NCBI RefSeq assembly: GCF_015207505.1
Contig: NZ_JADEWT010000029.1
Coordinates: forward strand, 1 to 58,881
Length of the DNA stretch: 58,881 nucleotides
From: Tychonema sp. LEGE 06208
Lineage (GTDB): Bacteria; Cyanobacteriota; Cyanobacteriia; Cyanobacteriales; Microcoleaceae
Direction of reading: 5' to 3'
The notes under the pieces were generated by a model. The model was not told where the DNA came from. It saw only the letters and a program-made list of their open reading frames with translations, and searched no databases. Made by a program: the position numbers and the translations under genes. Each line of letters begins with the position of its first letter. The stretch's first letter is position 1. Of this stretch, positions 35,485-43,871 are shown piece after piece.

Positions 35485-37158
35485 ATGGAAAATCAGAAGT
35501 CGATTAACCCGAATTGGGCGATCGCTTGGGGGACTGCCACCCGATCGCACCCTGCAACTTGGGAAACCGCCGGTTTTGCCATAATTGGAGCTGAACCCAC
35601 CTTCAGCCCCAATCAGCGATTTGTGCTGGTGGGTGACTGCTGCTTCGATCGCACTTTGCTGCTCAAAAAACAGATTGATACCGATGGATTGAGCGATTTG
35701 GCGATCGTCGGGCAGTTATGGGAAACATCCGGCCCTCAAACTCTTAGCTTGCTAGAAGGACAGTTTGCGCTGGCTGTATGGGATAGAGAAGAGCAAACGC
35801 TTTGTATCGGGCGCGATCGCGTCGGAGCCAAAACGCTGTATTACACCCGTGCGGGAAATACTCGCTGGATTGCGCCTCGACTGCGATCGCTCAATTCGTA
35901 TCACGATCGCACACTCGATTTAGTTGCTTTGCGCGACTATTTGTGCTGTGCCTTTGTACCCGGAGCGCAAACGCTGTGGGAAGGAGTGCGAGAGTTGCGC
36001 CCTGGTAGCTACTTGTATTTACCGGATGTTAAAGCGCAGAGATATTGGGAACCGCAGGAGCAAATTACTAACGCCGATCGCCCTTTGGAATGGCACAGTC
36101 AACAAGTGCGATCGCTCTTGGAACAACTGGTGCAAGAAGGGCTACCAGCCGGGGAACCTGTCGCAGCATACCTTTCGGGTGGCATTGATTCAAGTTGCGT
36201 GACTGCGATCGCAGCCCGGTTGCACGATCGGCCAGTGCACACTTTTTCGATGCACTTTGGCGCCGAATATCCCAGCGAGATTGAATTTGCCAACATCGTC
36301 GCAGCACATTGCGGCACCGAGCACCATATTTTAGAAGTTTCGCCCAAGCAAATTTGGGAGTTGCTACCGGAAACGCTGGCTGCTATGGACGATCCGGTGG
36401 GGGAAGGCTTGACGGTGCCCAATTTGCTGCTGGGGCGATCGGCAAAACAATTCGCAGATGTGGTACTGAATGGGGAAGGTGGCGATCCGTGTTTTGGCGG
36501 GCCCAAAAATAAGCCGATGTTGCTGAATAGTTTGTATGGTTCGATTCAGGGTAAACCCGATCCGATCGCAGCTTACTTGACTTCGTTTCAAAAATGCTAT
36601 GTGGATTTACCGCGCTTGCTGAAACCGGAGGTTTGGAATCAGGTAAAAGATGCGCCTTCGGTGTTTGCACAGGAATTGCAACAGACAGAAACGACTTTTT
36701 TGAATCGGTTGATGCGGCTGAATATTGAGTACAAAGGGGCCGATTACATTTTAACTAAGGTAAACAATCTGACGGCTGCTGCGGGGCTAAAAGCTCGATC
36801 GCCCCTATTCGATCGGCGGATGGTGGCGCTGAGTTTGCAAATTCCGCCAGAGTACAAGCTTTCGGGCGCGCAGGAAAAGGCCGTGCTCAAGGCTGCTGTG
36901 GCCGATTTGCTGCCCGATGTTATTGTGAATCGTCCGAAAAGTGGGATGGTGATGTCGATGCAGCAGTGGTTTTTGAGGGATTGGCAGCGGCAAGCGCGAT
37001 CGTTGCTGTTGAATCGTCGTGCGGCGATCGCACCTTACCTCGATCGGGCATTGATTGAGGAATGGCTAAACTATCGAGGCGAAGTTTTTCCCCGCTACGG
37101 GCTGAAGCTGTGGCTGTTGGTAACACTGGAAATTTGGTTACAGGTGAATCGCCGTTAG
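35485..37158 (+). CDS. Asparagine synthetase-like ligase without glutaminase cysteine
   Basis: The 557-residue protein has the AsnB two-domain layout. The N-terminal Ntn-like domain (1-200) keeps FALAVWDREEQTLCIGRDR but begins MENQKSINPN, so the Cys nucleophile needed for glutamine hydrolysis is missing. The C-terminal ATP pyrophosphatase domain has the PP-loop YLSGGIDSSCVTA (S231 to S237), VLNGEGGDPCFGG and NRPKSGMVMSMQQW. It should adenylate a carboxylate and use ammonia or an amine; beta-lactam synthetase and lasso-peptide cyclases are built this way. It is convergent with a second such gene and a decarboxylase-like gene, which suggests one pathway. Confidence 0.85.
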   Translation: MENQKSINPNWAIAWGTATRSHPATWETAGFAIIGAEPTFSPNQRFVLVGDCCFDRTLLLKKQIDTDGLSDLAIVGQLWETSGPQTLSLLEGQFALAVWDREEQTLCIGRDRVGAKTLYYTRAGNTRWIAPRLRSLNSYHDRTLDLVALRDYLCCAFVPGAQTLWEGVRELRPGSYLYLPDVKAQRYWEPQEQITNADRPLEWHSQQVRSLLEQLVQEGLPAGEPVAAYLSGGIDSSCVTAIAARLHDRPVHTFSMHFGAEYPSEIEFANIVAAHCGTEHHILEVSPKQIWELLPETLAAMDDPVGEGLTVPNLLLGRSAKQFADVVLNGEGGDPCFGGPKNKPMLLNSLYGSIQGKPDPIAAYLTSFQKCYVDLPRLLKPEVWNQVKDAPSVFAQELQQTETTFLNRLMRLNIEYKGADYILTKVNNLTAAAGLKARSPLFDRRMVALSLQIPPEYKLSGAQEKAVLKAAVADLLPDVIVNRPKSGMVMSMQQWFLRDWQRQARSLLLNRRAAIAPYLDRALIEEWLNYRGEVFPRYGLKLWLLVTLEIWLQVNRR

Positions 37159-37191
37159 GGAGTGTTTTTAAATGACGGGCAAGTTACCCGA

Positions 37192-37468
37192 AATCAGGAC
37201 ACGGCAGTGCCGTTTCCCTACCATTAATCGGGCGATGGTTGCATTAAATAAATCAGGACACGGCAGTGCCGTTTCCCTACCATTAATCGGGCGATGGTTG
37301 CATTAAATCCCGGGCAATCAGATTATTTTGAGGTAGGGAAACGGCATTGCCGTCTCCTCTGTTGCTACGATTATTTTGGGGTAGGGAAACGGCATTGCCG
37401 TCTCCTCTGTTGTTTGGCGATCGGATTATTTTGGGGTAGGGAAACGGCATTGCCGTCTCCTCTGTTCC
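37192..37468. repeat. Tandem repeats with palindrome family E
   Basis: Two 59-bp direct repeats (from 37192 and 37251) each contain ACGGCAGTGCCGTTTCCCTA. They are followed by three copies of GATTATTTTG(A/G)GGTAGGGAAACGGCATTGCCGTCTCCT starting near 37321, 37369 and 37424. All cores are imperfect palindromes. The array fills the whole gap between two convergent genes. Confidence 0.85.
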
Positions 37469-38794
37469 TCAACCGAAACTATCAGAAACAAACACATAGC
37501 CGCCGCCATATCCCACAGAATTATCCGCTAATATTAAGCCGTCGTTGCCCTGCGGATCGCCACTCTGAGCAAGTCCATAATTCACCACCCGCAACAACCG
37601 CTGCGGCGTAAAAGATTCTAATTCCACGAAATTACCGGCATCTAACCATGCGAGTTCTTCTGCTGTTAAACCTTGCCTCACAGCATCGGGTAATTGACGA
37701 GCGCTTTGTGCCATTGTTTGAGATTGCTGTACAAACATATCGCGAGTTTCCAAGATTTGACGGGGAGAAATGCCTAAATCAAAAATTGTGACGGCTTGAT
37801 TTGCAAACCAGTTTGGACTGGTTCGTAATTGATGGACTAAACTAACTCCAGCAGGATTCGCATCGTGCAGCGCATACACTTTTAAATCGGCATTGCGTCG
37901 CAGCATTTCGATTACTGTGTCGAAGATGCTTTGGGGATAGCCGCTGATGCTGAGAATGGCGCAGTTGTTTTCAAAATGGACGTTGTTGGCAATCAGGAAT
38001 TGGGCGGTTTCGTCACTGTCACAGATGATTGCGCGATCGAAACTGTAGGCGCTAATTTCTGGATCGATGCTGGCGGATAAAGCTTCTTGGCGAGGTGCTG
38101 GGAGGAGTTTTTCTAGTGTACCGTTTACTCTTTGCCAGTCTAGCAGCCACTCATTACTCTGGGCTTGATTGACTAGAAATATTTCACCAGTTATCTGTGG
38201 ACGATTTTTTTGTGAAATGCCCAGCCAGTAGGAAAATAGTCCTAGGGCGATCGCTGCAATGTATCCTGGGACATAGTTCAGTATCAAGCTTCCTGAAATC
38301 CCTGTTACTAAAATTATTATTCCTAAAGTTTGTAAATTTGTGGCATTAATTCTTCTGTTGCGAGCACTTTGCTCGGTAGATTTGCTTTTGGCAAAAAAGC
38401 CCCCAATCCAAATAATATTTAAAACTGTCCACACTATCAAAAATCCCAGAGTGTCAGAAAAAATAGAGCTCATGAATAAACCGCCAACGATTATAATTAT
38501 CAAGCTCTGGATCAAATATTCTAAAGTCCACTTCCAAAGGTTAGATGACGTGCGATTTTTTAGCCGTTTATCCATCAAATACAAAAACTGTTTGGGCGTA
38601 AAAAATAACATATTTTGGCTGGAGATATCTGCGATCGCATTCTTGAAAAATGGATCGGTGAAGGCGATTTTTTGATCGGTGATAGTAGTGGGATCAAATA
38701 CAAAGGGATGGTTGCAATTCTTACAGTGACCTGAGTGGGTGGTACGATCGCGCAAATTGTTGTCGGTGTTACACTGGACGCATTTCATTCCCAT
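37469..38794 (-). CDS. Zinc-ribbon membrane protein with a Toprim-like C-terminal domain
   Basis: The 441 residues start with a four-Cys ribbon (MKCVQCNTDN and CKNCNHPF), followed by four hydrophobic helices between about 90 and 200. The soluble remainder includes DRAIICDSDETAQFLI and, further on, KVYALHDANPAGVSLVHQLR. The acidic HD-x-x-P-x-G pattern recalls the Toprim fold of topoisomerases and primases. That relation is weak and would not by itself imply DNA cleavage. It is followed by a Leu-rich helix pair and GYGGGYVFV. Function unknown. It sits in the ligase/decarboxylase-like cluster. Confidence 0.6.
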   Translation of the reverse strand: MGMKCVQCNTDNNLRDRTTHSGHCKNCNHPFVFDPTTITDQKIAFTDPFFKNAIADISSQNMLFFTPKQFLYLMDKRLKNRTSSNLWKWTLEYLIQSLIIIIVGGLFMSSIFSDTLGFLIVWTVLNIIWIGGFFAKSKSTEQSARNRRINATNLQTLGIIILVTGISGSLILNYVPGYIAAIALGLFSYWLGISQKNRPQITGEIFLVNQAQSNEWLLDWQRVNGTLEKLLPAPRQEALSASIDPEISAYSFDRAIICDSDETAQFLIANNVHFENNCAILSISGYPQSIFDTVIEMLRRNADLKVYALHDANPAGVSLVHQLRTSPNWFANQAVTIFDLGISPRQILETRDMFVQQSQTMAQSARQLPDAVRQGLTAEELAWLDAGNFVELESFTPQRLLRVVNYGLAQSGDPQGNDGLILADNSVGYGGGYVFVSDSFG

Positions 38795-38912
38795 TTCGGT
38801 TACTCCTGATTGATTTAATGGATTTATATCGTTGGCGGTTGTTTCGGAATGATTTAACCGCAGAGGGCGCAGAGGGCGCAGAGGAAGAGAAGAGAGAGAT
38901 GAATAATTCGGT

Positions 38913-40133
38913 TTAAAAGATTTGCCCGTTTAACAGAATGGAATAGTCTTCTCGCTGTCGAATTAGTCGATCGCCCTTAGCCTCAATCAACACCTCCGCA
39001 GGGCGGGGGCGGTGCAGAAAATGTGACGACATCGCATAACCGTAAGCCCCACTATCCAAAATGGCGAGATTATCTCCAATTTGCAGTTTCGGTAGCCAAC
39101 AGTTGCGCCCTAAATAATCCCGCGAATAAGTTGTGTTGCCACAAATATCGGTTTCGTATCGCGATACATCGCCGGTTTCCCAAGTTGCGATCGCCCGATA
39201 GCCTCCGTGTACCGCAGGCACTGATAGATTTGATACAGTGGTATCGACTCCGACTATTTGCCGCTCGCCCAACCACTTCACAGACACAACTTTTGCTAGC
39301 AAAATACCGCAACCTGCGATCGCGGATCGTCCCGGTTCAATTACTAACTCGATCGGGCGAGATAGGGCACTCAATCGTTCAGTAATCGCTGCCCCAAACT
39401 CCCCCCAGTCAAACACCGCACCGCCTCGATAGGGATAGCCAAAACCACCCCCAAAGTCGAGAATTCGCCAATCGGGTAACTGTTGGGCGATCGCAATTAG
39501 GCGATCGATTACTTGCGTAAAAGCACCAGTGGCATTAGTTCCAGTCCCCCGATAAAAATGCAGTCCAGTGATGCTAAAACTGTGCTGCTGCGCGATTTCG
39601 TTGGCTTTTTCAAATTCAGCGGGATTGAGTCCGATACGGCTGTCTCCCGTCAATTCGGGTAAGTTGAGCCGCAGTCCAATTTCGGGATCGATTAATCGCG
39701 GTTGACTGCGCGAATATTCGCAAAAATCCTGGAGTTGCGACAGGCTATCGAAGTTGAATCGATCGATCTTCCATTCAATCAGTTGCTGAATATCCGCCCG
39801 GTTGAGGTTACTGCCAGTGTAGACAATGCGATCGCCCGTAAAACCCGCTTTCAGTCCTAAAAAAACATCACCGGGCGTATTCGCGTGCAGCCCCCAACCA
39901 GTTGGCTGAATCAGTTGCAACAAAGCAATATTGCCGTTGGTGACGGTGGCAAAATGAAACTGAACGTGCGGATAGTCGATCGATCGGGTAATGTGTTCTA
40001 GGGTTTGACGCAGGCGATCGGCTTGATACACATATAAGGGCGAACCATAGGTTGATAAAAGTCGCTGGGCCATTGCTTCGGAGAATGGTGGCGAATGTAT
40101 TTTCGTTTCATTATTTAGCAAAGATTTAATCAT
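38913..40133 (-). CDS. Type III PLP-decarboxylase-fold protein lacking the catalytic lysine
   Basis: Taken from ATG 40133, the 406 residues match the alanine-racemase-like decarboxylases (DAPDC/ornithine type). LDFGGGFGYPYRGG supplies the phosphate-binding Gly run, IEPGRSAIAGCGI the EPGR motif and AILDSGAYGYAMSSHF with RPRPAEVLI the usual end. The strand that should read YAVKAN is FHFATVTNGNIALLQ: Val stands where the Schiff-base Lys belongs. I checked the codons (GCC ACC GTC ACC AAC). A decarboxylase without it should not work normally. It may be a pseudo-enzyme, a binding protein or use another chemistry. It lies beside two Cys-less AsnB-like ligases. Confidence 0.8.
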   Translation of the reverse strand: MIKSLLNNETKIHSPPFSEAMAQRLLSTYGSPLYVYQADRLRQTLEHITRSIDYPHVQFHFATVTNGNIALLQLIQPTGWGLHANTPGDVFLGLKAGFTGDRIVYTGSNLNRADIQQLIEWKIDRFNFDSLSQLQDFCEYSRSQPRLIDPEIGLRLNLPELTGDSRIGLNPAEFEKANEIAQQHSFSITGLHFYRGTGTNATGAFTQVIDRLIAIAQQLPDWRILDFGGGFGYPYRGGAVFDWGEFGAAITERLSALSRPIELVIEPGRSAIAGCGILLAKVVSVKWLGERQIVGVDTTVSNLSVPAVHGGYRAIATWETGDVSRYETDICGNTTYSRDYLGRNCWLPKLQIGDNLAILDSGAYGYAMSSHFLHRPRPAEVLIEAKGDRLIRQREDYSILLNGQIF

Positions 40134-40234
40134 AAGGAAGAAGTTCGGCAACGGATTTTGTAGCGGATGTAACGGATGTAACGGAGGTTATATCAAGTCC
40201 GATGGATCTGTTCTGATATAATTCCATATCTTGT

Positions 40235-40337
40235 AGGGGCGGGTTCACCAGTATTCTCAAATTCAAAGCCAACAAATTTATAAACCCGCCCCGACCATAT
40301 CAACTGTCAACTGTCAACTGTCAACTGTTAACTGTCT
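40235..40337. repeat. Hairpin and heptamers at the 3' end of the ligase gene
   Basis: AGGGGCGGGTT (40235-40245) and AACCCGCCCC (40283-40292) form a stem, followed by AACTGTC heptamers (40302-40337). The heptamers run into the final codons of the gene at 40314. Confidence 0.75.
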
Positions 40338-42068
40338 TCGATATTTCCAAATGCGTTGTCCGATCGCCGGTGGCAACCAAAAAACATGATCCAGCGATCG
40401 CTTAACTGGAATTTCGCCTAAAACTTCGGTTCGCCATGCTTGCCACATCAGCAGCAACCACAGATTGTTGCCAATGTATCGATCGCGCATGGCAACTCCG
40501 AGTTTTCCCGATAACATCGAGTCGGCTAAATGCGGTTGCCAGGATTTTTGCGATCGCAGTACATTCGGATTCAGCCGAGATCCGATCGCACTCCAAAACT
40601 CCCGGTAATACCACACCTTCAACGGCACACCCATCCCGCGTTTTTCCCGCCAGACAATTTCCGGTGGCAGCCAACGTTCGGAGGCTTTTTTGAGGATGTA
40701 TTTTTCGCACGCACCTTGCAGCAGCAGCTCGCCAGGGAGTTGAAACGTCCACTCCGTGAGGTCGGGGTCGCAGAAGGGCGATCGCACCCACAAACCGCAA
40801 GCAAAGCCCAATGCGGTGGCCCTCGGCTGGATATTTTGGGCGCCTTTGAGCATCAGCGAAGCCCGCCGCAGTTTGGCTAGCAGGGAGGGACAGGTGTCGG
40901 TACCGATCGCATCTTGCAGGTAAATGCTTAAATCGTGGGATTGAGTGCGATCGAGCCTCTTTGATAAAAAACTGGGCGTAAAAATCTGTTTTTCATAACC
41001 ATAAAATCGCTGAAACGTCCGCAAATACTGCTGTTCAAAGGTTTCTTTGCCGGCTGGATGTTCTGCGCTGTAAACTCCGTTAGCAATCAAGGGTTTGTTT
41101 GTCCATCCGGCAAATAGCTGATCGCCGTTTTCGCCATTGAATACAACTCGCACCTCTTGCGCCGCCGCCTGTTTGAGCAAAAACAGCGGGGCTGTTGTGC
41201 CGTCTCCGTAGGGTGAATCTAGGGCTTTGGCGGTTGGCCCGATCGCGCCCAAGATTGTATCGCCCGTCGCCGCCACTCGGATTAGCGGAATCCCGAAAAA
41301 GTCGGCAACCTGTTGCGCGTAGGGCAATTCGGAATAGGCTTCGACACCAAAATCGAGGGCATAGGCGCGGACTTTCAAGCCTGCTTTGACTAGCAGCGCT
41401 GTCACTAGGGAAGAATCAATCCCGCCTGATAGCAAAACGCCGACTGGTTCGTCGATCGGCAAATCAGCCACCTGTCGATCGATCGCCTGTTGTAACAGCG
41501 TTTGCAATTGTGCGATCGCCTCATCTTCACTCCGCAGTAATTGCGGCGCTTCTTGCCAAGCTGATTTGAGCGATCTCACTTTCGGCTGAGACTGAACATC
41601 GGCGATTTCCCAAAGGATTTCGGTTCCGGCTGCTACAGATGCAATTTGCTCGATCGCAGTTAACGGCGTTGGTACATAGGAAAAACAAGCATAACTGTGT
41701 AGGGCGATCGGACTCACTTCAGGAGAATCAATCAGCGGTAGCAGCAATTGCATTTGAGTCGAAAACCAAATCGTTTTTGCCAACTGAATCCAGTAAAGCG
41801 GCACGCGCCCAAACGGATCGCGCCCCAGCCGTAGCTGTCCCGTTTCCACTCCAGCCCAAACATCTCCCGGAAAATCCGTCGGTTGAAATCGCCCGCAAGC
41901 ATTCAGCGTCACTGTGTCAGCCGCGAGGATTGATGCAGAGGCGATCGCCCACTCGGATAATTTGCCCGATCGGATAAAGTAATTAGGCACTAAACGGCTA
42001 AGGGTTTTTGTGAGATCAGTTTGTCCCCAGTAGCCGATGAAATGTGCAGGTTTGCCGATCGCACCCAT
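40314..42068 (-). CDS. Second asparagine synthetase-like ligase without glutaminase cysteine
   Basis: The 584-residue protein starts MGAIGKPAHFIGYWGQ, again with no Cys at position 2. The PP-loop VGVLLSGGIDSSLVTALL and the end motif WREKRGMGVPLKVWYY are present, and the acidic region reads VFNGENGDQLFAGW. It is clearly related to, but diverged from, the ligase at 35485. It should form an amide bond from an adenylated acid. The last residues (QLTVDS) are encoded by an STRR array. Only two bases separate it from the upstream membrane-anchored gene, so they are co-transcribed. Confidence 0.85.
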   Translation of the reverse strand: MGAIGKPAHFIGYWGQTDLTKTLSRLVPNYFIRSGKLSEWAIASASILAADTVTLNACGRFQPTDFPGDVWAGVETGQLRLGRDPFGRVPLYWIQLAKTIWFSTQMQLLLPLIDSPEVSPIALHSYACFSYVPTPLTAIEQIASVAAGTEILWEIADVQSQPKVRSLKSAWQEAPQLLRSEDEAIAQLQTLLQQAIDRQVADLPIDEPVGVLLSGGIDSSLVTALLVKAGLKVRAYALDFGVEAYSELPYAQQVADFFGIPLIRVAATGDTILGAIGPTAKALDSPYGDGTTAPLFLLKQAAAQEVRVVFNGENGDQLFAGWTNKPLIANGVYSAEHPAGKETFEQQYLRTFQRFYGYEKQIFTPSFLSKRLDRTQSHDLSIYLQDAIGTDTCPSLLAKLRRASLMLKGAQNIQPRATALGFACGLWVRSPFCDPDLTEWTFQLPGELLLQGACEKYILKKASERWLPPEIVWREKRGMGVPLKVWYYREFWSAIGSRLNPNVLRSQKSWQPHLADSMLSGKLGVAMRDRYIGNNLWLLLMWQAWRTEVLGEIPVKRSLDHVFWLPPAIGQRIWKYRRQLTVDS

Positions 42069-42070
42069 AT

Positions 42071-42694
42071 CTATTTCACCACGAAAGGTTCACTGCCGAT
42101 CGCGCGCCCATCCAGAGACATCCGAACCTCCCAGTTTCCCTGCAAGGAAGCAGATCCGAGGTCATAAAAACAGTAAGTATTCCAAACTGATGTATCGATC
42201 GTGCGAGTCTGATACTTGTTCTGATGAACAATTTGACCACTCGGATTAGTCCAGTCGCATTGCAGAGACAACCGATTGCCGATCGGAGCATTTTTCAACG
42301 TCACCTGGTAGTAGATGCGGGGATTGATTTGACGATTGACTTGACTGAGGCTATCACCACCCTTTTTCGATAGCGAAATCCTGTCTTCTGTTGACGCAAC
42401 TCCAGCATTTTGCTGCTGTCGATTTTGCCCGAATAGAATGCCGATCGCGATCGCCGAAATCACAACCGCAGTCGAGGCGATCGCAATCCAACGATTCCGT
42501 CGCTGCTGTTTTTCCAAGGCCTCGCGGCGGTGCATTTGGGCGATCGCATCTTCCAGAAGTTCATCAGGCAAATTCAACTCCCGTAAAATTTCTCTTACGC
42601 GATCCGTTCCCAATTCTAACTCACGCTGGTTTGATAACCTATCGATTTCAGCGACAACCTGTGCTAACTGATCTTGAGTAAGTCGAGTTTCCAT
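42071..42694 (-). CDS. Membrane-anchored protein, DUF3859-like C-terminus
   Basis: The 207-residue protein has a helical cytoplasmic part (METRLTQDQLAQVVAEIDRL; REILRELNLPDELLEDAIAQ), one membrane helix near 68-88 (WIAIASTAVVISAIAIGILF) and a beta-rich outer domain with RLSQCDW-like and EVRMSLDGRAIGSEPFVV features. The C-terminal strands resemble what I recall of DUF3859 proteins; not certain. It directly precedes the second AsnB-like gene and probably starts the operon. A cargo-binding or assembly role is possible but unsupported. Confidence 0.65.
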   Translation of the reverse strand: METRLTQDQLAQVVAEIDRLSNQRELELGTDRVREILRELNLPDELLEDAIAQMHRREALEKQQRRNRWIAIASTAVVISAIAIGILFGQNRQQQNAGVASTEDRISLSKKGGDSLSQVNRQINPRIYYQVTLKNAPIGNRLSLQCDWTNPSGQIVHQNKYQTRTIDTSVWNTYCFYDLGSASLQGNWEVRMSLDGRAIGSEPFVVK

Positions 42695-42851
42695 AGAGTT
42701 TTCCAGTAAAAATCAGATATATAAATCACCCCTCTCTTCTCTTCCTCTGCGCCCTCTGCGCCCTCTGCGGTTAAATTATCCATATTATTCAATAAATAAT
42801 TCTCAAAGTCAATTCATAAAAATCATAACCTTAACATCATAAAAATCATAT

Positions 42852-43559
42852 TTAGATCAAATCCAAGCTAGCAAATTCCTCCACCTTCGGAAAATACAAC
42901 TTTCCTAAATCCAGTTTTTCCTGTTGGCGATTCAACCAAATTGCCTTTAACCCAGAATTTTTAGCACCACAATAATCAGCCTTAAAACTATCGCCAATAT
43001 GCAACACATCTTCAGCAATACAGTTGTGCTTTTGTAAAGCTGCCGTGAAAATCTTATAATCTGGTTTAGCAGCACCTACTTCGGTAGAAATTGTCACCGA
43101 TGTGAAATATTCTGCTAAATTTAATGCTTTTAAGACTGCATAAATTCGCGAATCAAAATTCGATACTACTGCTAATTTAATTCCTTGTTGCTGCCACCTA
43201 TTTAAGGCGGGGAATACATCGGGATAGACGAACCAAGGCTCGGCGGTGGCAAAATGAGCGTAGAGTTCGGCAAAGAAATTTGGAAAGTCTGAGAATTGAT
43301 GGAAAACGCCTGCTATTTGAAATGCTTTCGCGGAAACTGTCAGCCACCATTCAAATTCTAGCTGGGGAATTTTTGCTGCTTCTATCCCAGGAAATGCCAT
43401 CGGACTGGCTGTGGCAAAACTTTGGGAAAATGCTGCATTTAACTCTTCGCTTTTAACTGCAACTCCAAATTTTTTGGCTAGTTCTGCGTAGACTTCGCCG
43501 ACGTTGCCGCGAACGTCAAATAATGTACCTGCGGCATCTAAAAATATAATTTTTGTCAT
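42852..43559 (-). CDS. HAD-superfamily hydrolase (subfamily IA)
   Basis: The 235 residues start IIFLDAAGTLFDVRG, motif I with the nucleophilic Asp. The second catalytic residue is unusual: Ala stands at the +2 position where most members have Asp, as in phosphonatase-like HADs. Motif II is KLAVVSNFDSRI, motif III GAAKPDYKIF and motif IV HIGDSFKADYCGAKNSG. The cap inserted after motif I is helical. It likely acts on a small phosphorylated or halogenated metabolite. No neighbour fixes the substrate. Confidence 0.82.
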   Translation of the reverse strand: MTKIIFLDAAGTLFDVRGNVGEVYAELAKKFGVAVKSEELNAAFSQSFATASPMAFPGIEAAKIPQLEFEWWLTVSAKAFQIAGVFHQFSDFPNFFAELYAHFATAEPWFVYPDVFPALNRWQQQGIKLAVVSNFDSRIYAVLKALNLAEYFTSVTISTEVGAAKPDYKIFTAALQKHNCIAEDVLHIGDSFKADYCGAKNSGLKAIWLNRQQEKLDLGKLYFPKVEEFASLDLI

Positions 43560-43598
43560 TAGTTATTGGTTATTTGTTAGTTGTTAATTGTTATTTGT

Positions 43599-43871
43599 CA
43601 TAGAGTTTCCGGTTGCATCGGAATTATTAGAAATTAGGAGACGGCAGTGCCGTTTCCCTACAATTAATCAAGGTAGGGACTAAGGCCAAGCCGTCTCCTC
43701 TATATCATAAGTTAATTGTTAGTCATAGAGTTTCCGGTTGCATCGGAATTATTAGAAATTAGGAGACGGCTTGGCCGTTTCCCTACAATTAATCTGGCGT
43801 AGGGAAACGGCACTGCCGTCTCCTCTATATCATAAATCAACAGTTAACAGTTAACAGTTAACAGTTAACTA
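43599..43871. repeat. Duplicated repeat block with palindrome family E and STRR
   Basis: A block of about 110 bp starting CATAGAGTTTCCGGTTGCAT occurs twice (43599-43711 and 43725-43835). Each contains two E-type palindromes, but their cores are exchanged: the first block has GGCAGTGCC then GGCCAAGCC, the second GGCTTGGCC then GGCACTGCC. AACAGTT heptamers (43838-43870) run up to the dehydrogenase stop. Confidence 0.8.

Noticed and set aside
35485-37158. Calling this gene a normal asparagine synthetase
   Set aside because: The N-terminal Cys needed for glutamine hydrolysis is absent in this protein and in the one at 40314, so asnB would mislead.
37192-37468. CRISPR-like array
   Set aside because: The repeats are palindromes with short, similar spacers, irregular periods of 48-59 bp, and no cas genes nearby.
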